Below, in pieces: positions 32,033-42,233 of a stretch of DNA of 64,000 nt. Below the pieces are notes generated by a model that was not told where the DNA came from, searched no databases, and saw only the letters and a list, made by a program, of their open reading frames with translations. The DNA comes from Vibrio pacinii DSM 19139 (GTDB lineage: Bacteria > Pseudomonadota > Gammaproteobacteria > Enterobacterales > Vibrionaceae): assembly GCF_000711795.1 (NCBI RefSeq), contig NZ_JONH01000017.1, positions 1-64,000 of the forward strand, read 5' to 3'. A program made the translations under genes and the position numbers. How positions within the stretch are numbered: position 1 is the stretch's first letter; every line of letters begins with the position of its first letter.

Positions 32033-32779
32033 CTATTTATGATGATGTTTAAATTCGGCCACCCACATCGAGGTGGCGCCGCAGACGGCGACAGGCATAA
32101 CAATAAGGTTCAGGATCGGAATGGTGGTAAATACCGATACCAAAGCGCCAAAGCTGTACGCTTTGCCCTGTTTTTGTTTCAAATTGTAACGCATATCATT
32201 GAACGGGATTTTATGGTTATCGAACGGATAATCACAATACTGAACGGCCAAGATCCACGCGGTAAAGATAAACCACAAGAAGGGACCTAAGGTCTGGCCA
32301 AGTGCCGGGATAAGCAGCAGTAAAAATAGACCAATAGCTTTGGGTAATACATAAACCAGCTTGCGCCATTCGCGAGCCAAAATACGAGGTGTATCTTTGA
32401 TAATGGCCAACATCCCATCATCATTCACCTTTTGCTTGGTTAAATGCTCCTCGACCTTTTCCGCTAATAACCCATTCAGTGGCGCCGCTATAAAATTGGC
32501 TAGCGTACTGAAAAAATAGGAAAAAGTAGCAAGGATGGTCAATGCTAGTAGTGGCCAGAGTAGGTAAGTGAGCCACGATAAAAAGTCAGGCAGTTGACCT
32601 ATCAGTTGCTCAATCCAAGTATCTAAATGAGAAAACAGGTAAAATAGTGCACCACCGACTAACAGTACATTAGCGAGTAGTGGCAAAATAACGAAACGGC
32701 GTATCCCTGGAGTGAGCGCAAGCGCTAATCCATGAAAGAAATAACCAAATCCAGAACGTTGTTGTATATAAGTATTCAT
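32033..32779 (-). CDS. cysZ: Sulfate transporter CysZ
   Basis: An inner-membrane protein of the EI24/CysZ family that brings in sulfate for cysteine synthesis. It has 248 residues with about four hydrophobic segments (near 25-50, 70-95, 145-165 and 200-230), and the typical motif YCDYPFDNHKIPFNDMR. The conserved position between cysK and zipA, with cysZ and zipA divergent, matches E. coli. Confidence 0.95.
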   Translation of the reverse strand: MNTYIQQRSGFGYFFHGLALALTPGIRRFVILPLLANVLLVGGALFYLFSHLDTWIEQLIGQLPDFLSWLTYLLWPLLALTILATFSYFFSTLANFIAAPLNGLLAEKVEEHLTKQKVNDDGMLAIIKDTPRILAREWRKLVYVLPKAIGLFLLLLIPALGQTLGPFLWFIFTAWILAVQYCDYPFDNHKIPFNDMRYNLKQKQGKAYSFGALVSVFTTIPILNLIVMPVAVCGATSMWVAEFKHHHK

Positions 32780-32982
32780 AATGAGTCGATTGCTGTAAAA
32801 ACGAACGCTTTGTATCTTAGCAAGAAAAAAGCGTGTTCAAAATCACAACATTAGTGGAACTTCTCACATTAAGTTGTTCTAAAACAGGGTCGAGTTTTGG
32901 TAGAGTAACTCACAGTTAAGGTTTAATCGTTTCTTTACGGCCAACTTTACATCGTGCTGTAACGAACAAATGAGAGCTAAAA

Positions 32983-33840
32983 ATGCAGGAACTGCGATTT
33001 GTACTCATAATTGTCGGAGCCATAGCGATTGCCGCTTTGCTGTTCCACGGTTTATGGACGAGTAAGAAAGAAGGCAAAGCGAAGTTTAGTAGTAAGCCGC
33101 TTGGTAAGCTAGACGTTGATAGTAAATCGTCTGACTTGACCTCTGAACGCGCGTTTGCCCCAGAAGATGATTTTGAAATTATCAAGAAACAGCGTAAAGA
33201 GCCGGGTTTTGTCGCGCAAGATGAGATCATTGCTGACCCGCTTATCGATAGTTATCAACACCCCACAGACTCAGATCTTTTGGATAGTAAAGAGGAAGAG
33301 CTAGACGTTCCTTCATTTTCTACTCGGTCTATCGACGATGTTGTGGTCCCTGAGCCTGATGTTGAGAGCCAAATTGACGAGGTGCCCATTGCTGAGATTG
33401 AAGATGAGCAAGAGCCTGCGTTAGAAGTGATTGTGCTTAATGTGCATTGTGCAGGTAATGAACCTTTTATCGGCACTAAGCTGTTTGACAGCATGCAGCA
33501 AAACGGTTTGATCTATGGTGAAATGGATATTTTTCATCGCCATGCAGATTTATCTGGAACAGGGAAAGTGCTGTTCAGCGTGGCGAATATGATGAATCCA
33601 GGAACGTTAAAACATGACGATCCTGCGGCGTTTACCACCAAAGGCATCTCATTCTTCATGACCGTCCCCTGTTTTGGCGATCCAGAGCAGAACTTTAAAT
33701 TGATGCTAAAAACGGCGCAGCAAATTGCAGATGACTTAGGTGCCAATGTTCTTGATGATGCAAGAAACCTGATTTCGCCTAATCGTATTGATGCGTATAA
33801 AGCGCAAATACAACAGTTTAAAGCGGCGCAGAAAGCCTAA
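32983..33840 (+). CDS. zipA: Cell division protein ZipA
   Basis: A bitopic inner-membrane protein that tethers FtsZ to the membrane. It has an N-terminal transmembrane helix ([20 protein letters not shown]), an acidic unstructured linker (about 35-145) and the globular FtsZ-binding domain from about residue 150. It has 285 residues, somewhat shorter in the linker than E. coli ZipA (328). It is divergent from cysZ and upstream of ligA. Confidence 0.96.
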   Translation: MQELRFVLIIVGAIAIAALLFHGLWTSKKEGKAKFSSKPLGKLDVDSKSSDLTSERAFAPEDDFEIIKKQRKEPGFVAQDEIIADPLIDSYQHPTDSDLLDSKEEELDVPSFSTRSIDDVVVPEPDVESQIDEVPIAEIEDEQEPALEVIVLNVHCAGNEPFIGTKLFDSMQQNGLIYGEMDIFHRHADLSGTGKVLFSVANMMNPGTLKHDDPAAFTTKGISFFMTVPCFGDPEQNFKLMLKTAQQIADDLGANVLDDARNLISPNRIDAYKAQIQQFKAAQKA

Positions 33841-33860
33841 GTTATTGATAAATAGTAGAG

Positions 33861-33883
33861 AGGCTCCGTATGGAGCCTTTTTT
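33861..33883 (+). terminator. zipA terminator
   Basis: AGGCTCC / GGAGCCT with loop GTAT is followed by six T. Confidence 0.85.
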
Positions 33884-33971
33884 GATTAAGGCGGTGTTGC
33901 GCAAAGTGGAGTGGGTGTTTATAAACCATCGATTGCCACAAAGCTCTTCAAGACACCGTTTTTTAAAGTAG

Positions 33972-35999
<2,028 letters not shown>

Positions 36000-36027
36000 C
36001 CTAATATCCTTATAATACAAGCTACCT

Positions 36028-36066
36028 AAAACCTCAAAATTACTAATTTTGAGGTTTTATTTTTTT
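36028..36066 (+). terminator. ligA terminator
   Basis: AAAACCTCAAAATT / AATTTTGAGGTTTT forms a 14-bp AT-rich stem over a 3-nt loop, followed by a long T-run. Confidence 0.88.
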
Positions 36067-36512
36067 CTGTAAATTAAGTTGTCGTAATAATCGTTAACCG
36101 ATCCAATTAGTTTCCGTGACAACGATCTCCAATCTAAGAATTATCGCAGATTAATCAGAACCTATGCGACACACTTCAATAATTCAAAATCAAGTGTCAA
36201 TATAAGCTATTGAAATATAACAAGTACTATTGTTTTTATTTAGTTCCTGACAAAAAGTAGATCTTGGTCACTCACTTGACAAAAATTTGTAGTGGCTCAT
36301 ATTTTTTTACTTGGAAATTAAGTTCTCATTGATGTTTTTTGATGCGAAGTTAGTCTTACACACATGGATACACAAGGTGTATGCAGGAAATAGAAAATCA
36401 ACGGTTAATGATTAATTGACGGTTTTCAACATAGGAAATGATTTCTCCCTTCGGCGGCCAACTTAAGGTGAGAAAAACAAAAAACAGCTATATCCATTTT
36501 TAGGAGTTTTCC
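36067..36512. other. AT-rich intergenic region upstream of the OprD-type chitoporin
   Basis: About 450 bp without a gene. It holds the promoter candidate listed separately and then a leader of about 200 nt, which is long and could be a target of post-transcriptional control; enteric chiP leaders are repressed by the sRNA ChiX. I could not identify a convincing CRP site. The segment TTCGGCGGCC (about 36451) is the only GC-rich patch in the leader. Confidence 0.35.
36276..36305 (+). promoter_or_regulatory. Candidate promoter for the 36513 porin gene
   Basis: A perfect -35 TTGACA (36276-36281) is followed after 18 bp by TATTTT (36300-36305). The start would lie about 200 nt before the gene. Confidence 0.35.
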
Positions 36513-37808
36513 ATGGACAAAATGTTTAAACGTACTCTTCTAGGTGCGGCAGTTGCTGCCGCAATGATAGCGGCTCCAGCAGCAATGGCTAATACAGAAA
36601 GTGCCGTTGGTGGTGAATATGTAGAGAAACTGAATGAGTTTATTGAAGGCTCATCACTTTCATCAATTGTTATTACAGATACACGCTATCGTTCTAAAGA
36701 CACTGGTTCAGGTTATACAGCAGGACAGGATTACACGGACTATAACGTAGGCTTAAACTTTAGCTCTGGTTTCCACAATGGCTGGTTAGGTTTTGATGCT
36801 GGAGGTTATTTCTCAGGATCTGTATATAACAACACCGGCTGTTCAGAAATTACACTTTGTGATGGCTGGGATCGTAGTAGTGACTCTCTAAAGCTAACGA
36901 CAGCGGCACTAAAATTTAAAGGCGGCGAGACTGAAACTAAGATCGGTTTTCTTCAATCTCATGGTATCGGTACAGTTGGTAACGTATGGTCATTCGTGCC
37001 TGGCACATACCGTGGTGCTACAGTCGTAGCCCCAATTGGAAGCTGGACTCTGGGTTACATTTTTACAGACGATCATAGTGCTCCTTGGTGGGAAAATACA
37101 AATCAATCTAGCTTCGATGATGAGGGTAAACCAAATGGTGAAAATGCCTTCAATAGCCTTCAATCACTAGGAGTAAACGGTAGTATTGGCGACGTTGCAC
37201 TTAACCTAGGCGTTGGCTACGCAAGAATTGGTCATGGTGAAGACAATACGTCGTATAAGTTCATGATTAAAGCACCGTTGTTTGAAACAGCTAGTTTAGC
37301 ATTTGACTTCTATGGTGTTAGTTCCGATGTCGATTATGATGGCTTAGGCTATATGGCAGGTCTGTCATATGCTCAAAGTTTTGATGCTCTAACATGGAAC
37401 TCTGAAGTTCGCTACGCCGATTCGGATAACAATGCTGCTGTTACTCCTCGTACAGTTCGTAATTACGGTTCTAACAACGGCACATTTAGTCAGTACTGGA
37501 ATGCTTTATCCGACTGGGATCAATCTGGTCAGCTATCATGGTACAACAAACTATCATATAGTTTTGGTGATGGTTGGTTTGTCGCAGGTGGAGTGGCCTT
37601 GAGTACTGTCGATGATAACAATGTAAACACTTACGATTCGGAGTATGCAGTTAATGCAGATATTGGTTATTCTCTACAATCAGGCTCATTGAAAGGTTCA
37701 ACAATTAAATTGCATCTAACTCAACTTACTCGTGATATGAACGATGGGTCTGAGTTTGATTGGCAAGATATTCGTTTCCAAGTTATTATCCCTTACAACT
37801 TCTTCTAA
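36513..37808 (+). CDS. chiP: OprD-family outer-membrane porin, chitoporin ChiP type
   Basis: A 431-residue outer-membrane barrel for uptake of chitooligosaccharides. A signal peptide ends ...APAAMA near residue 26. Stretches match enteric ChiP (YbfM): WSFVPGTYRGA, the TDDHSAPWWEN region, and the end GSLKGSTIKLHL ... IRFQVIIPYNFF. The final F is the outer-membrane assembly signature. Position directly after ligA matches the V. cholerae porin implicated in chitin use. A loop with two cysteines (NNTGCSEITLCDGW) may be disulfide-bonded. An SD GGAG lies 7 nt before the ATG. Specificity is inferred from family. Confidence 0.8.
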   Translation: MDKMFKRTLLGAAVAAAMIAAPAAMANTESAVGGEYVEKLNEFIEGSSLSSIVITDTRYRSKDTGSGYTAGQDYTDYNVGLNFSSGFHNGWLGFDAGGYFSGSVYNNTGCSEITLCDGWDRSSDSLKLTTAALKFKGGETETKIGFLQSHGIGTVGNVWSFVPGTYRGATVVAPIGSWTLGYIFTDDHSAPWWENTNQSSFDDEGKPNGENAFNSLQSLGVNGSIGDVALNLGVGYARIGHGEDNTSYKFMIKAPLFETASLAFDFYGVSSDVDYDGLGYMAGLSYAQSFDALTWNSEVRYADSDNNAAVTPRTVRNYGSNNGTFSQYWNALSDWDQSGQLSWYNKLSYSFGDGWFVAGGVALSTVDDNNVNTYDSEYAVNADIGYSLQSGSLKGSTIKLHLTQLTRDMNDGSEFDWQDIRFQVIIPYNFF

Positions 37809-37824
37809 TAACGTTATAAACGGT

Positions 37825-37849
37825 AAAGCGAGCTTATGCTCGCTTTTTT
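37825..37849 (+). terminator. Terminator after the OprD-type porin
   Basis: AAAGCGAGC / GCTCGCTTT over TTAT, followed by six T. It may also serve the convergent small gene. Confidence 0.9.
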
Positions 37850-37866
37850 CGTTTAAGTTAATCAGT

Positions 37867-38052
37867 CTACAGCACTTTACCGTCAAAAATCTTACAGTAG
37901 GTTATAGGAGTGTATTTAATCTCTCCTTTAGATGTTTCGCATTTGACAACCGGTCCTAAAGGTCCGTGTCCAGAGGTTTCTCCAGAAAACACTAATGAAC
38001 TAAAAATTAGGCTATAGCCAGCGAAGAAAAAAGTTACTAGGTATTTCATCAT
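37867..38052 (-). CDS. Small secreted protein of unknown function
   Basis: About 61 residues from the ATG-ATG at 38052/38049, which lies 7 nt after a GGAG SD. The N-terminus KYLVTFFFAGYSLIFSSL is a good signal peptide. The mature part (from about GETSGHGPLG) is short, glycine-rich at first, and has two cysteines (VKCETS, TYCKIF) that could form one disulfide. I do not recognise a family. It is convergent with the chitoporin gene and shares its AT-rich base composition. It could be a small periplasmic factor, or a chance frame; the SD and signal peptide argue for a real gene. Confidence 0.5.
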   Translation of the reverse strand: MMKYLVTFFFAGYSLIFSSLVFSGETSGHGPLGPVVKCETSKGEIKYTPITYCKIFDGKVL

Positions 38053-38386
38053 TAAATACTCCAATTAATTTGAACTATCTCTTTATTGAAGAGATAGTTC
38101 TAGTATGAGCTATGACCTATAAAGATCAAAAAAATAGGCACATTTAAAAAAATTATCTAAAAATAACTACAACTTATTTTTTAAATAAAATAAATAAGTG
38201 TATGAATTCTATGGCTTGGTTATTTGAAATATTTGTTATTAATAAGGTGATTAACAAAAATAATGTTATATAGAGGAGGTTTTTTTTTGAATTAAAAAAT
38301 TAACTTGCTGTATTTAATGGGTTATTTTTAAGATTTAAGTGCGATAAACACTAAAATTAATAAACGCTTAAATATATCTGAATAAA

Positions 38387-38458
38387 ATGGGCATTTCTAA
38401 CCTTACTAACATAAGTCATAGATTAAGGGGTCTTTATCTTGTTCAACAAATCGAATAA
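38387..38458 (+). other. Candidate 23-codon upstream reading frame
   Basis: ATG at 38387 opens a 23-codon frame ending TAA at 38458. It contains the ribosome-binding site of the next small frame and overlaps it by 20 nt in another phase, as a leader peptide would. It has no clear SD of its own. Purely a candidate. Confidence 0.2.
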
Positions 38459-38555
38459 CGTATTGGTGATGTGTTTATTGTTGGTTTTTCTTTATTTGTC
38501 ACTGATTCAAACTTTGTTATTGCGACAGTGTTTGATAAAGGATGATGGTTTGTAG
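38439..38555 (+). CDS. Candidate 38-residue single-pass membrane peptide
   Basis: A TTG start at 38439 lies 8 nt after AAGGGG (38425-38430), a good SD spacing. The frame runs 38 codons to TAG. After a short polar head (FNKSNN) comes a strongly hydrophobic stretch VLVMCLLLVFLYLSLIQTLL and then a basic/acidic tail (RQCLIKDDGL), the layout of a small inner-membrane peptide. It is too short for standard gene finders. Neighbours (porin, small secreted protein) give no function. The non-ATG start lowers confidence. Confidence 0.4.
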   Translation: MFNKSNNVLVMCLLLVFLYLSLIQTLLLRQCLIKDDGL

Positions 38556-38667
38556 GTCCCACCAGAAAAACCAACTCTTCATTATCGCAAAGATTGTAAA
38601 CGATCCCAACTGTAATTATCAACTCAGAGGGATCGCCGTGAGATTAGGTAAAGAGAAACTGAGGTTT
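38556..38667. other. Remaining gap before nfeD
   Basis: No gene seen. CGATCCC (38601-38607) and GGGATCG (38629-38635) are 7-bp complements around a 21-nt spacer; possible hairpin, no T-run. The stretch 38053-38386 is AT-rich and shows nothing else that I can support. Confidence 0.3.
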
Positions 38668-39123
38668 CTAACAAGTTTTAGCTCTGATGGTTAAGATGAT
38701 TCCATCTACGTCGATGATTTCCACCATAGTGTTTGCTGCAATAGCCTTATCTGAGCGCGCTGTCCAAGTCGAATCAGCAAACTTTATTCGTCCTTTACCT
38801 GCAGGGAAGTCTTCATCTAAACGAATGGTCTGTCCGATTAGCTGTTGCTGCTTTTGATTGAGCGTTCTTGCTGCATCATCTTGTGTGTCTGACTTCAGTT
38901 GTCTGCGCCACCACAACCAAGTGGTGGCAAGAGAGAACACCCCAAAAGCGACCCACTGAAGCTGCCAGCTGATGGGTAAGATGCTTAACAAAGCACCCAC
39001 CACGATCGCGGATAGCCCTAGCCAAAGAAAATAGCCTGCCGTGCCGAGTAGCTCACAAGACAGTAAAGCCAAACCGAAAGCAAGCCAATGCCAGTAATTA
39101 ATACTTTCCATCAACTCAATCAT
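38668..39123 (-). CDS. ybbJ: NfeD-like membrane protein (YbbJ type)
   Basis: A 151-residue protein with three to four hydrophobic segments in its first 75 residues and a C-terminal soluble OB-fold domain (RTLNQKQQQLIGQTIRLDED). NfeD-like proteins pair with SPFH proteins; the partner qmcA lies 8 nt upstream on the same strand, as in E. coli qmcA-ybbJ. It probably helps organise or process membrane microdomains. The function is inferred from family. Confidence 0.9.
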   Translation of the reverse strand: MIELMESINYWHWLAFGLALLSCELLGTAGYFLWLGLSAIVVGALLSILPISWQLQWVAFGVFSLATTWLWWRRQLKSDTQDDAARTLNQKQQQLIGQTIRLDEDFPAGKGRIKFADSTWTARSDKAIAANTMVEIIDVDGIILTIRAKTC

Positions 39124-39131
39124 GAACGCCT

Positions 39132-40052
39132 CTACTTATTTTGTTGTGAATGTTTAAACATTTCAGCCACGCCTGCGATCGATCCCATTAGGCCTGTCGC
39201 TTCCAGTGGTAACATAATGATCTTGCTATTTTCTGCCTGACCAATACTTTTTAGTGCATCAGTATAGCCTTGAGCGATAAAGTAATTGACCGCCTGCATA
39301 TCTCCTTTAGCGATAGCTTCAGATACCATCGTCGTTGCTCGTGCCTCTGCTTCTGCGGCGCGCTCACGTGCTTCTGCTTGAAGTATAGCGGCTTGTTTAT
39401 CCCCCTCCGCTTTTAAAATCTCCGATTGCTTATGCCCTTCAGCACGTAAGATTTCAGCTTGTCTAACTCCTTCGGCTTCAAGAACTTCTGCACGTTTATT
39501 TCGCTCTGCCTTCATTTGAGCGTTCATCGCTGCGGTAAGATCCGCTGGTGGCTGAACATCTTTAATCTCAATACGGGTGACTTTAACGCCCCAAGGGTTC
39601 GTCGCTTCATCAACGATAGACAGCAGTTTGACGTTGATCATATCGCGCTGACTGAGCATTTCATCGAGTTCCATTGAGCCGAGGACAGTACGAATGTTGG
39701 TCAGAGTAAGATTGCGAATCGCGTGCTCTAGATCGTTGACTTCATAGGCGGCTTTGGCAGCATTAACCACTTGAACAAAACACACCGCATCAATGGTTAC
39801 ATTAGCATTGTCTTTGCTGATCACTTCTTGGGCAGGGATATCCAGAACACGTTCCATCATGCTGATTTTATGACCAATACGATCAATGAACGGAATAATT
39901 AGGTTAAGTCCCGGCTGAAGGGTATGAGTATAACGGCCAAAACGCTCGACAGTCCAAGTACTGCCTTGGGGGACGGTTTTTACCGCAGCAATAATCACTG
40001 CCACAATAGCAACAATAAAAACGCCAATAGTAATCAATGAATCAATAGCCAT
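39132..40052 (-). CDS. qmcA: SPFH/band 7 domain protein QmcA
   Basis: A 306-residue stomatin-like membrane protein: an N-terminal transmembrane segment ([17 protein letters not shown]), the SPFH domain (about 25-190) and an alanine/glutamate-rich coiled coil with repeats of the form [17 protein letters not shown]. coli QmcA interacts functionally with the FtsH protease. It is cotranscribed with the NfeD-like gene. Confidence 0.93.
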   Translation of the reverse strand: MAIDSLITIGVFIVAIVAVIIAAVKTVPQGSTWTVERFGRYTHTLQPGLNLIIPFIDRIGHKISMMERVLDIPAQEVISKDNANVTIDAVCFVQVVNAAKAAYEVNDLEHAIRNLTLTNIRTVLGSMELDEMLSQRDMINVKLLSIVDEATNPWGVKVTRIEIKDVQPPADLTAAMNAQMKAERNKRAEVLEAEGVRQAEILRAEGHKQSEILKAEGDKQAAILQAEARERAAEAEARATTMVSEAIAKGDMQAVNYFIAQGYTDALKSIGQAENSKIIMLPLEATGLMGSIAGVAEMFKHSQQNK

Positions 40053-40150
40053 CTGTGAGTTCCTTATAATGATAATGATTCGATTGTTGCTTAATTTATC
40101 CTCACAAACAATGGCAGAAATGAGACTCCGGCTCTGTTTTAGATATAAAT

Positions 40151-40171
40151 AAAGCCGGCACTGCCGGCTTT
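40151..40171 (-). terminator. Terminator after ybbN
   Basis: AAAGCCGGC / GCCGGCTTT forms a 9-bp stem over a 3-nt loop, 22 nt past the ybbN stop. The minus-strand T-run (ATTTATAT) is modest. Confidence 0.65.
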
Positions 40172-40192
40172 AAGTAATTGATTTAGAATGGT

Positions 40193-41047
40193 CTAATATA
40201 AAATTGAGTAAAGTTGACGGCGATACTTACCCGCAGTTGGGTTGCCTTGTCCTAGCGCAGCTAAGATATCCATAAACAACTTTTTGATCTCACCATCTAG
40301 AGCATTTAAGTCACTGCGTAGTGAACGCCATAGTAGCTCAAGAGCATCTTCATCACGATTGACTTGGTGATAGCTCAGCGCCAATTCGTGCACTAGTTTT
40401 AAGTTGGTTGGCTGTTGCTGTAATGCCTGTTCTAGCGATTGAATTTCAGGGCTGTTAGCTGCTTGATCGTGGAGTTCGAGTTTAGCAACTAACCCTTTGT
40501 AATAATTGTCCTGATACTCCAAAGGAATATGAGTGAGCAATGCTCTTGCTTGGTCAAAGTCTTGTGTCTCGAGATAACAATCGGCCAGTGCAAGCTTTAC
40601 TTCCGCTTTCTGGTGCCATTCAGGATCCAAGCTTTCGAGTAACGTCAGTGCTTGGGTATGCTGCCCTGTTTGAATCAATTCAAGCGCTTGCTTAACGTGT
40701 TGTTCATCTTGACTTGGTAGATGCTTATTTAACATCTCTTGGATTGCGCCGAGAGTTTGTGGGCCACCTAAACCATCAACTGGTTGACCATTAACAAATA
40801 ATGCAATCGTCGGTAAAGCTTGCACACCAAACTGGCTAGCAATCACTTGTTCTTGCTCGCAATTTAACAAGGCCAGAGTGAAGGTGCCGTTGTATTGCTG
40901 GGCTAGCATTTGCAGTTCAGGAATCACCTGAGCACTCTCTTCACTCATTGGTGCCCAAAAGTGAATCAGTACCGGGGTTTGCATCGAGCCTTCAAGGACT
41001 TGACGGAAGTTTTGTTCGTTTAGTTCAACGATGTATGGTGATTGCAT
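40193..41047 (-). CDS. cnoX: Co-chaperone YbbN/CnoX (thioredoxin-like plus TPR)
   Basis: A 284-residue protein from the ATG at 41047 (MQSPYIVELNEQNF), with a thioredoxin fold (1-110) and a TPR-like C-terminal part ending KYRRQLYSILY. The E. coli counterpart is a chaperone-redoxin that holds oxidised clients and passes them to GroEL. The usual CXXC site is replaced by WAPMSEES, so no redox pair remains; E. coli has SxxC there. A 23-codon upstream extension is not conserved. Confidence 0.93.
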   Translation of the reverse strand: MQSPYIVELNEQNFRQVLEGSMQTPVLIHFWAPMSEESAQVIPELQMLAQQYNGTFTLALLNCEQEQVIASQFGVQALPTIALFVNGQPVDGLGGPQTLGAIQEMLNKHLPSQDEQHVKQALELIQTGQHTQALTLLESLDPEWHQKAEVKLALADCYLETQDFDQARALLTHIPLEYQDNYYKGLVAKLELHDQAANSPEIQSLEQALQQQPTNLKLVHELALSYHQVNRDEDALELLWRSLRSDLNALDGEIKKLFMDILAALGQGNPTAGKYRRQLYSILY

Positions 41048-41142
41048 GTAACCTTTCCTCGTGACGCGGTATTTGGTATTTGCTTTAGAGATATGGGCGA
41101 AAGGCGGCAAGTTCAAGTTAGTGGTTTGAATTAACAGACATG

Positions 41143-41179
41143 AAACGCCCTTATCGATGCTTCAACGATAAGGGCGTTT
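41143..41179. repeat. 14-bp perfect hairpin upstream of ybbN
   Basis: AAACGCCCTTATCG (41143-41156) and CGATAAGGGCGTTT (41166-41179) pair perfectly around ATGCTTCAA. No long T-run follows on either strand. It could end the small frame at 41203-41268 or be a regulatory stem. Confidence 0.6.
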
Positions 41180-41202
41180 GATGTTGCAATAAGCGAAGGT
41201 GT

Positions 41203-41268
41203 TTATAGAACGATAAACAAGGTTAGCGCAACACCCACACTCAGCCAGTTTAACTGGTTTAGGGTCAT
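41203..41268 (-). CDS. Candidate 21-residue membrane peptide
   Basis: ATG at 41268, with a weak GGA SD 8 nt upstream, opens a 21-codon frame: MTLNQLNWLSVG then VALTLFIVL and TAA. The polar head and hydrophobic tail resemble other tiny bacterial inner-membrane proteins. A strong hairpin lies 24 nt after the stop. No family can be assigned from sequence alone. The rest of the gap 41048-41366 holds nothing else. Confidence 0.4.
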   Translation of the reverse strand: MTLNQLNWLSVGVALTLFIVL

Positions 41269-41366
41269 ATTATTATTCCGAATGTAGCGCATTAATTGTT
41301 AGAGCTTGGCTCTCATTGTTAATTTAGCGTCTCATTGTTACGAAATAATGACATGCCTATCTGTTT

Positions 41367-42194
41367 TTATGCGGCTCTGCTCAATATTTTATCGAGTACG
41401 GAGGTTGGTAAAAGACGCTTGAGTAATGCGAAAACCTTGGTTGGTGTCGTCACTCGATAGCGGGCTTTGGGTTTGCTTGACTCAAGGGCATCAATTAAAG
41501 GGGCGATACAGGATTCAGGCGGTAAAACAAATGCGTTATTGGAAGTGTCGCTCTTTAAGCGAGCCATTTGTTGTCGATAGAGCGTTTCATGAACGCTGCC
41601 TTCAATTGGTATCCAACGCTCAAAGGCTTGTAAAGCATTGGCGCGGAATTGAGTCTCTATTGGCCCCGGCTCAATCAAACTAATGTGGATATTACTGCCA
41701 ATAAGTTCGAGGCGCAGTGTGTCACTCCAGCCTTCTAAGGCAAATTTAGAGGCGTTGTAGGCGCCACGGTATTTCATTGCAGCGAAACCCAACACCGAGC
41801 TGTTTTGTATGATTCGACCAAATCCTTGTTTACGCATAGTCGGTAACAGTGCTTGAGTCAGTTGGTGCCAACCAAAAAAATTGCTTTCAAATTGGGCTCT
41901 TAACGCATCGGTTGGCAGATCTTCAAGGGCTCCAGGTTGACCGTAGGCGCCATTATTAAAAATGGCATACAGCTGGCCATTAGTCAGTCGCAGTGTTTCT
42001 TGTACCGCTTGAGTAATGTTCTCGCTATCACTTAAGTCGAGCTTAATGGCGGTTAAACCTTCCGTGATGAGACGCTCGACATCGTGTTGTTGTCGGCAAG
42101 ATGCAATAACGTGGTAGCCGCGCTGTTGGAGTGCATGGGCGCAGGTGTAGCCGATGCCTGTCGAACAGCCAGTGATCAGTATCTGTTTTTTCAT
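41367..42194 (-). CDS. Short-chain dehydrogenase/reductase (SDR)
   Basis: A 275-residue classical SDR. The cofactor loop is TGCSTGIGYTCA, and the catalytic residues are the Ser in NSSVLGF and the Tyr/Lys in YRGAYNASKFALEGWSD. Residue R after the loop region (SCRQQHD) suggests NADP preference. The C-terminus has an extension of about 30 residues with basic and hydrophobic character. The substrate is unknown. It ends a two-gene run with the epimerase-like gene upstream (39-nt gap). Confidence 0.88.
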   Translation of the reverse strand: MKKQILITGCSTGIGYTCAHALQQRGYHVIASCRQQHDVERLITEGLTAIKLDLSDSENITQAVQETLRLTNGQLYAIFNNGAYGQPGALEDLPTDALRAQFESNFFGWHQLTQALLPTMRKQGFGRIIQNSSVLGFAAMKYRGAYNASKFALEGWSDTLRLELIGSNIHISLIEPGPIETQFRANALQAFERWIPIEGSVHETLYRQQMARLKSDTSNNAFVLPPESCIAPLIDALESSKPKARYRVTTPTKVFALLKRLLPTSVLDKILSRAA

Positions 42195-42233
42195 ATCTAT
42201 TTAATCAGTCGGCGCGTGGCCTACCTTAGGTTA

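Noticed and set aside
40193..41047. YbbN as a decayed thioredoxin because the CXXC is missing
   Set aside because: The enteric homologue also lacks a standard CXXC and is functional as a co-chaperone; the rest of the protein is intact.
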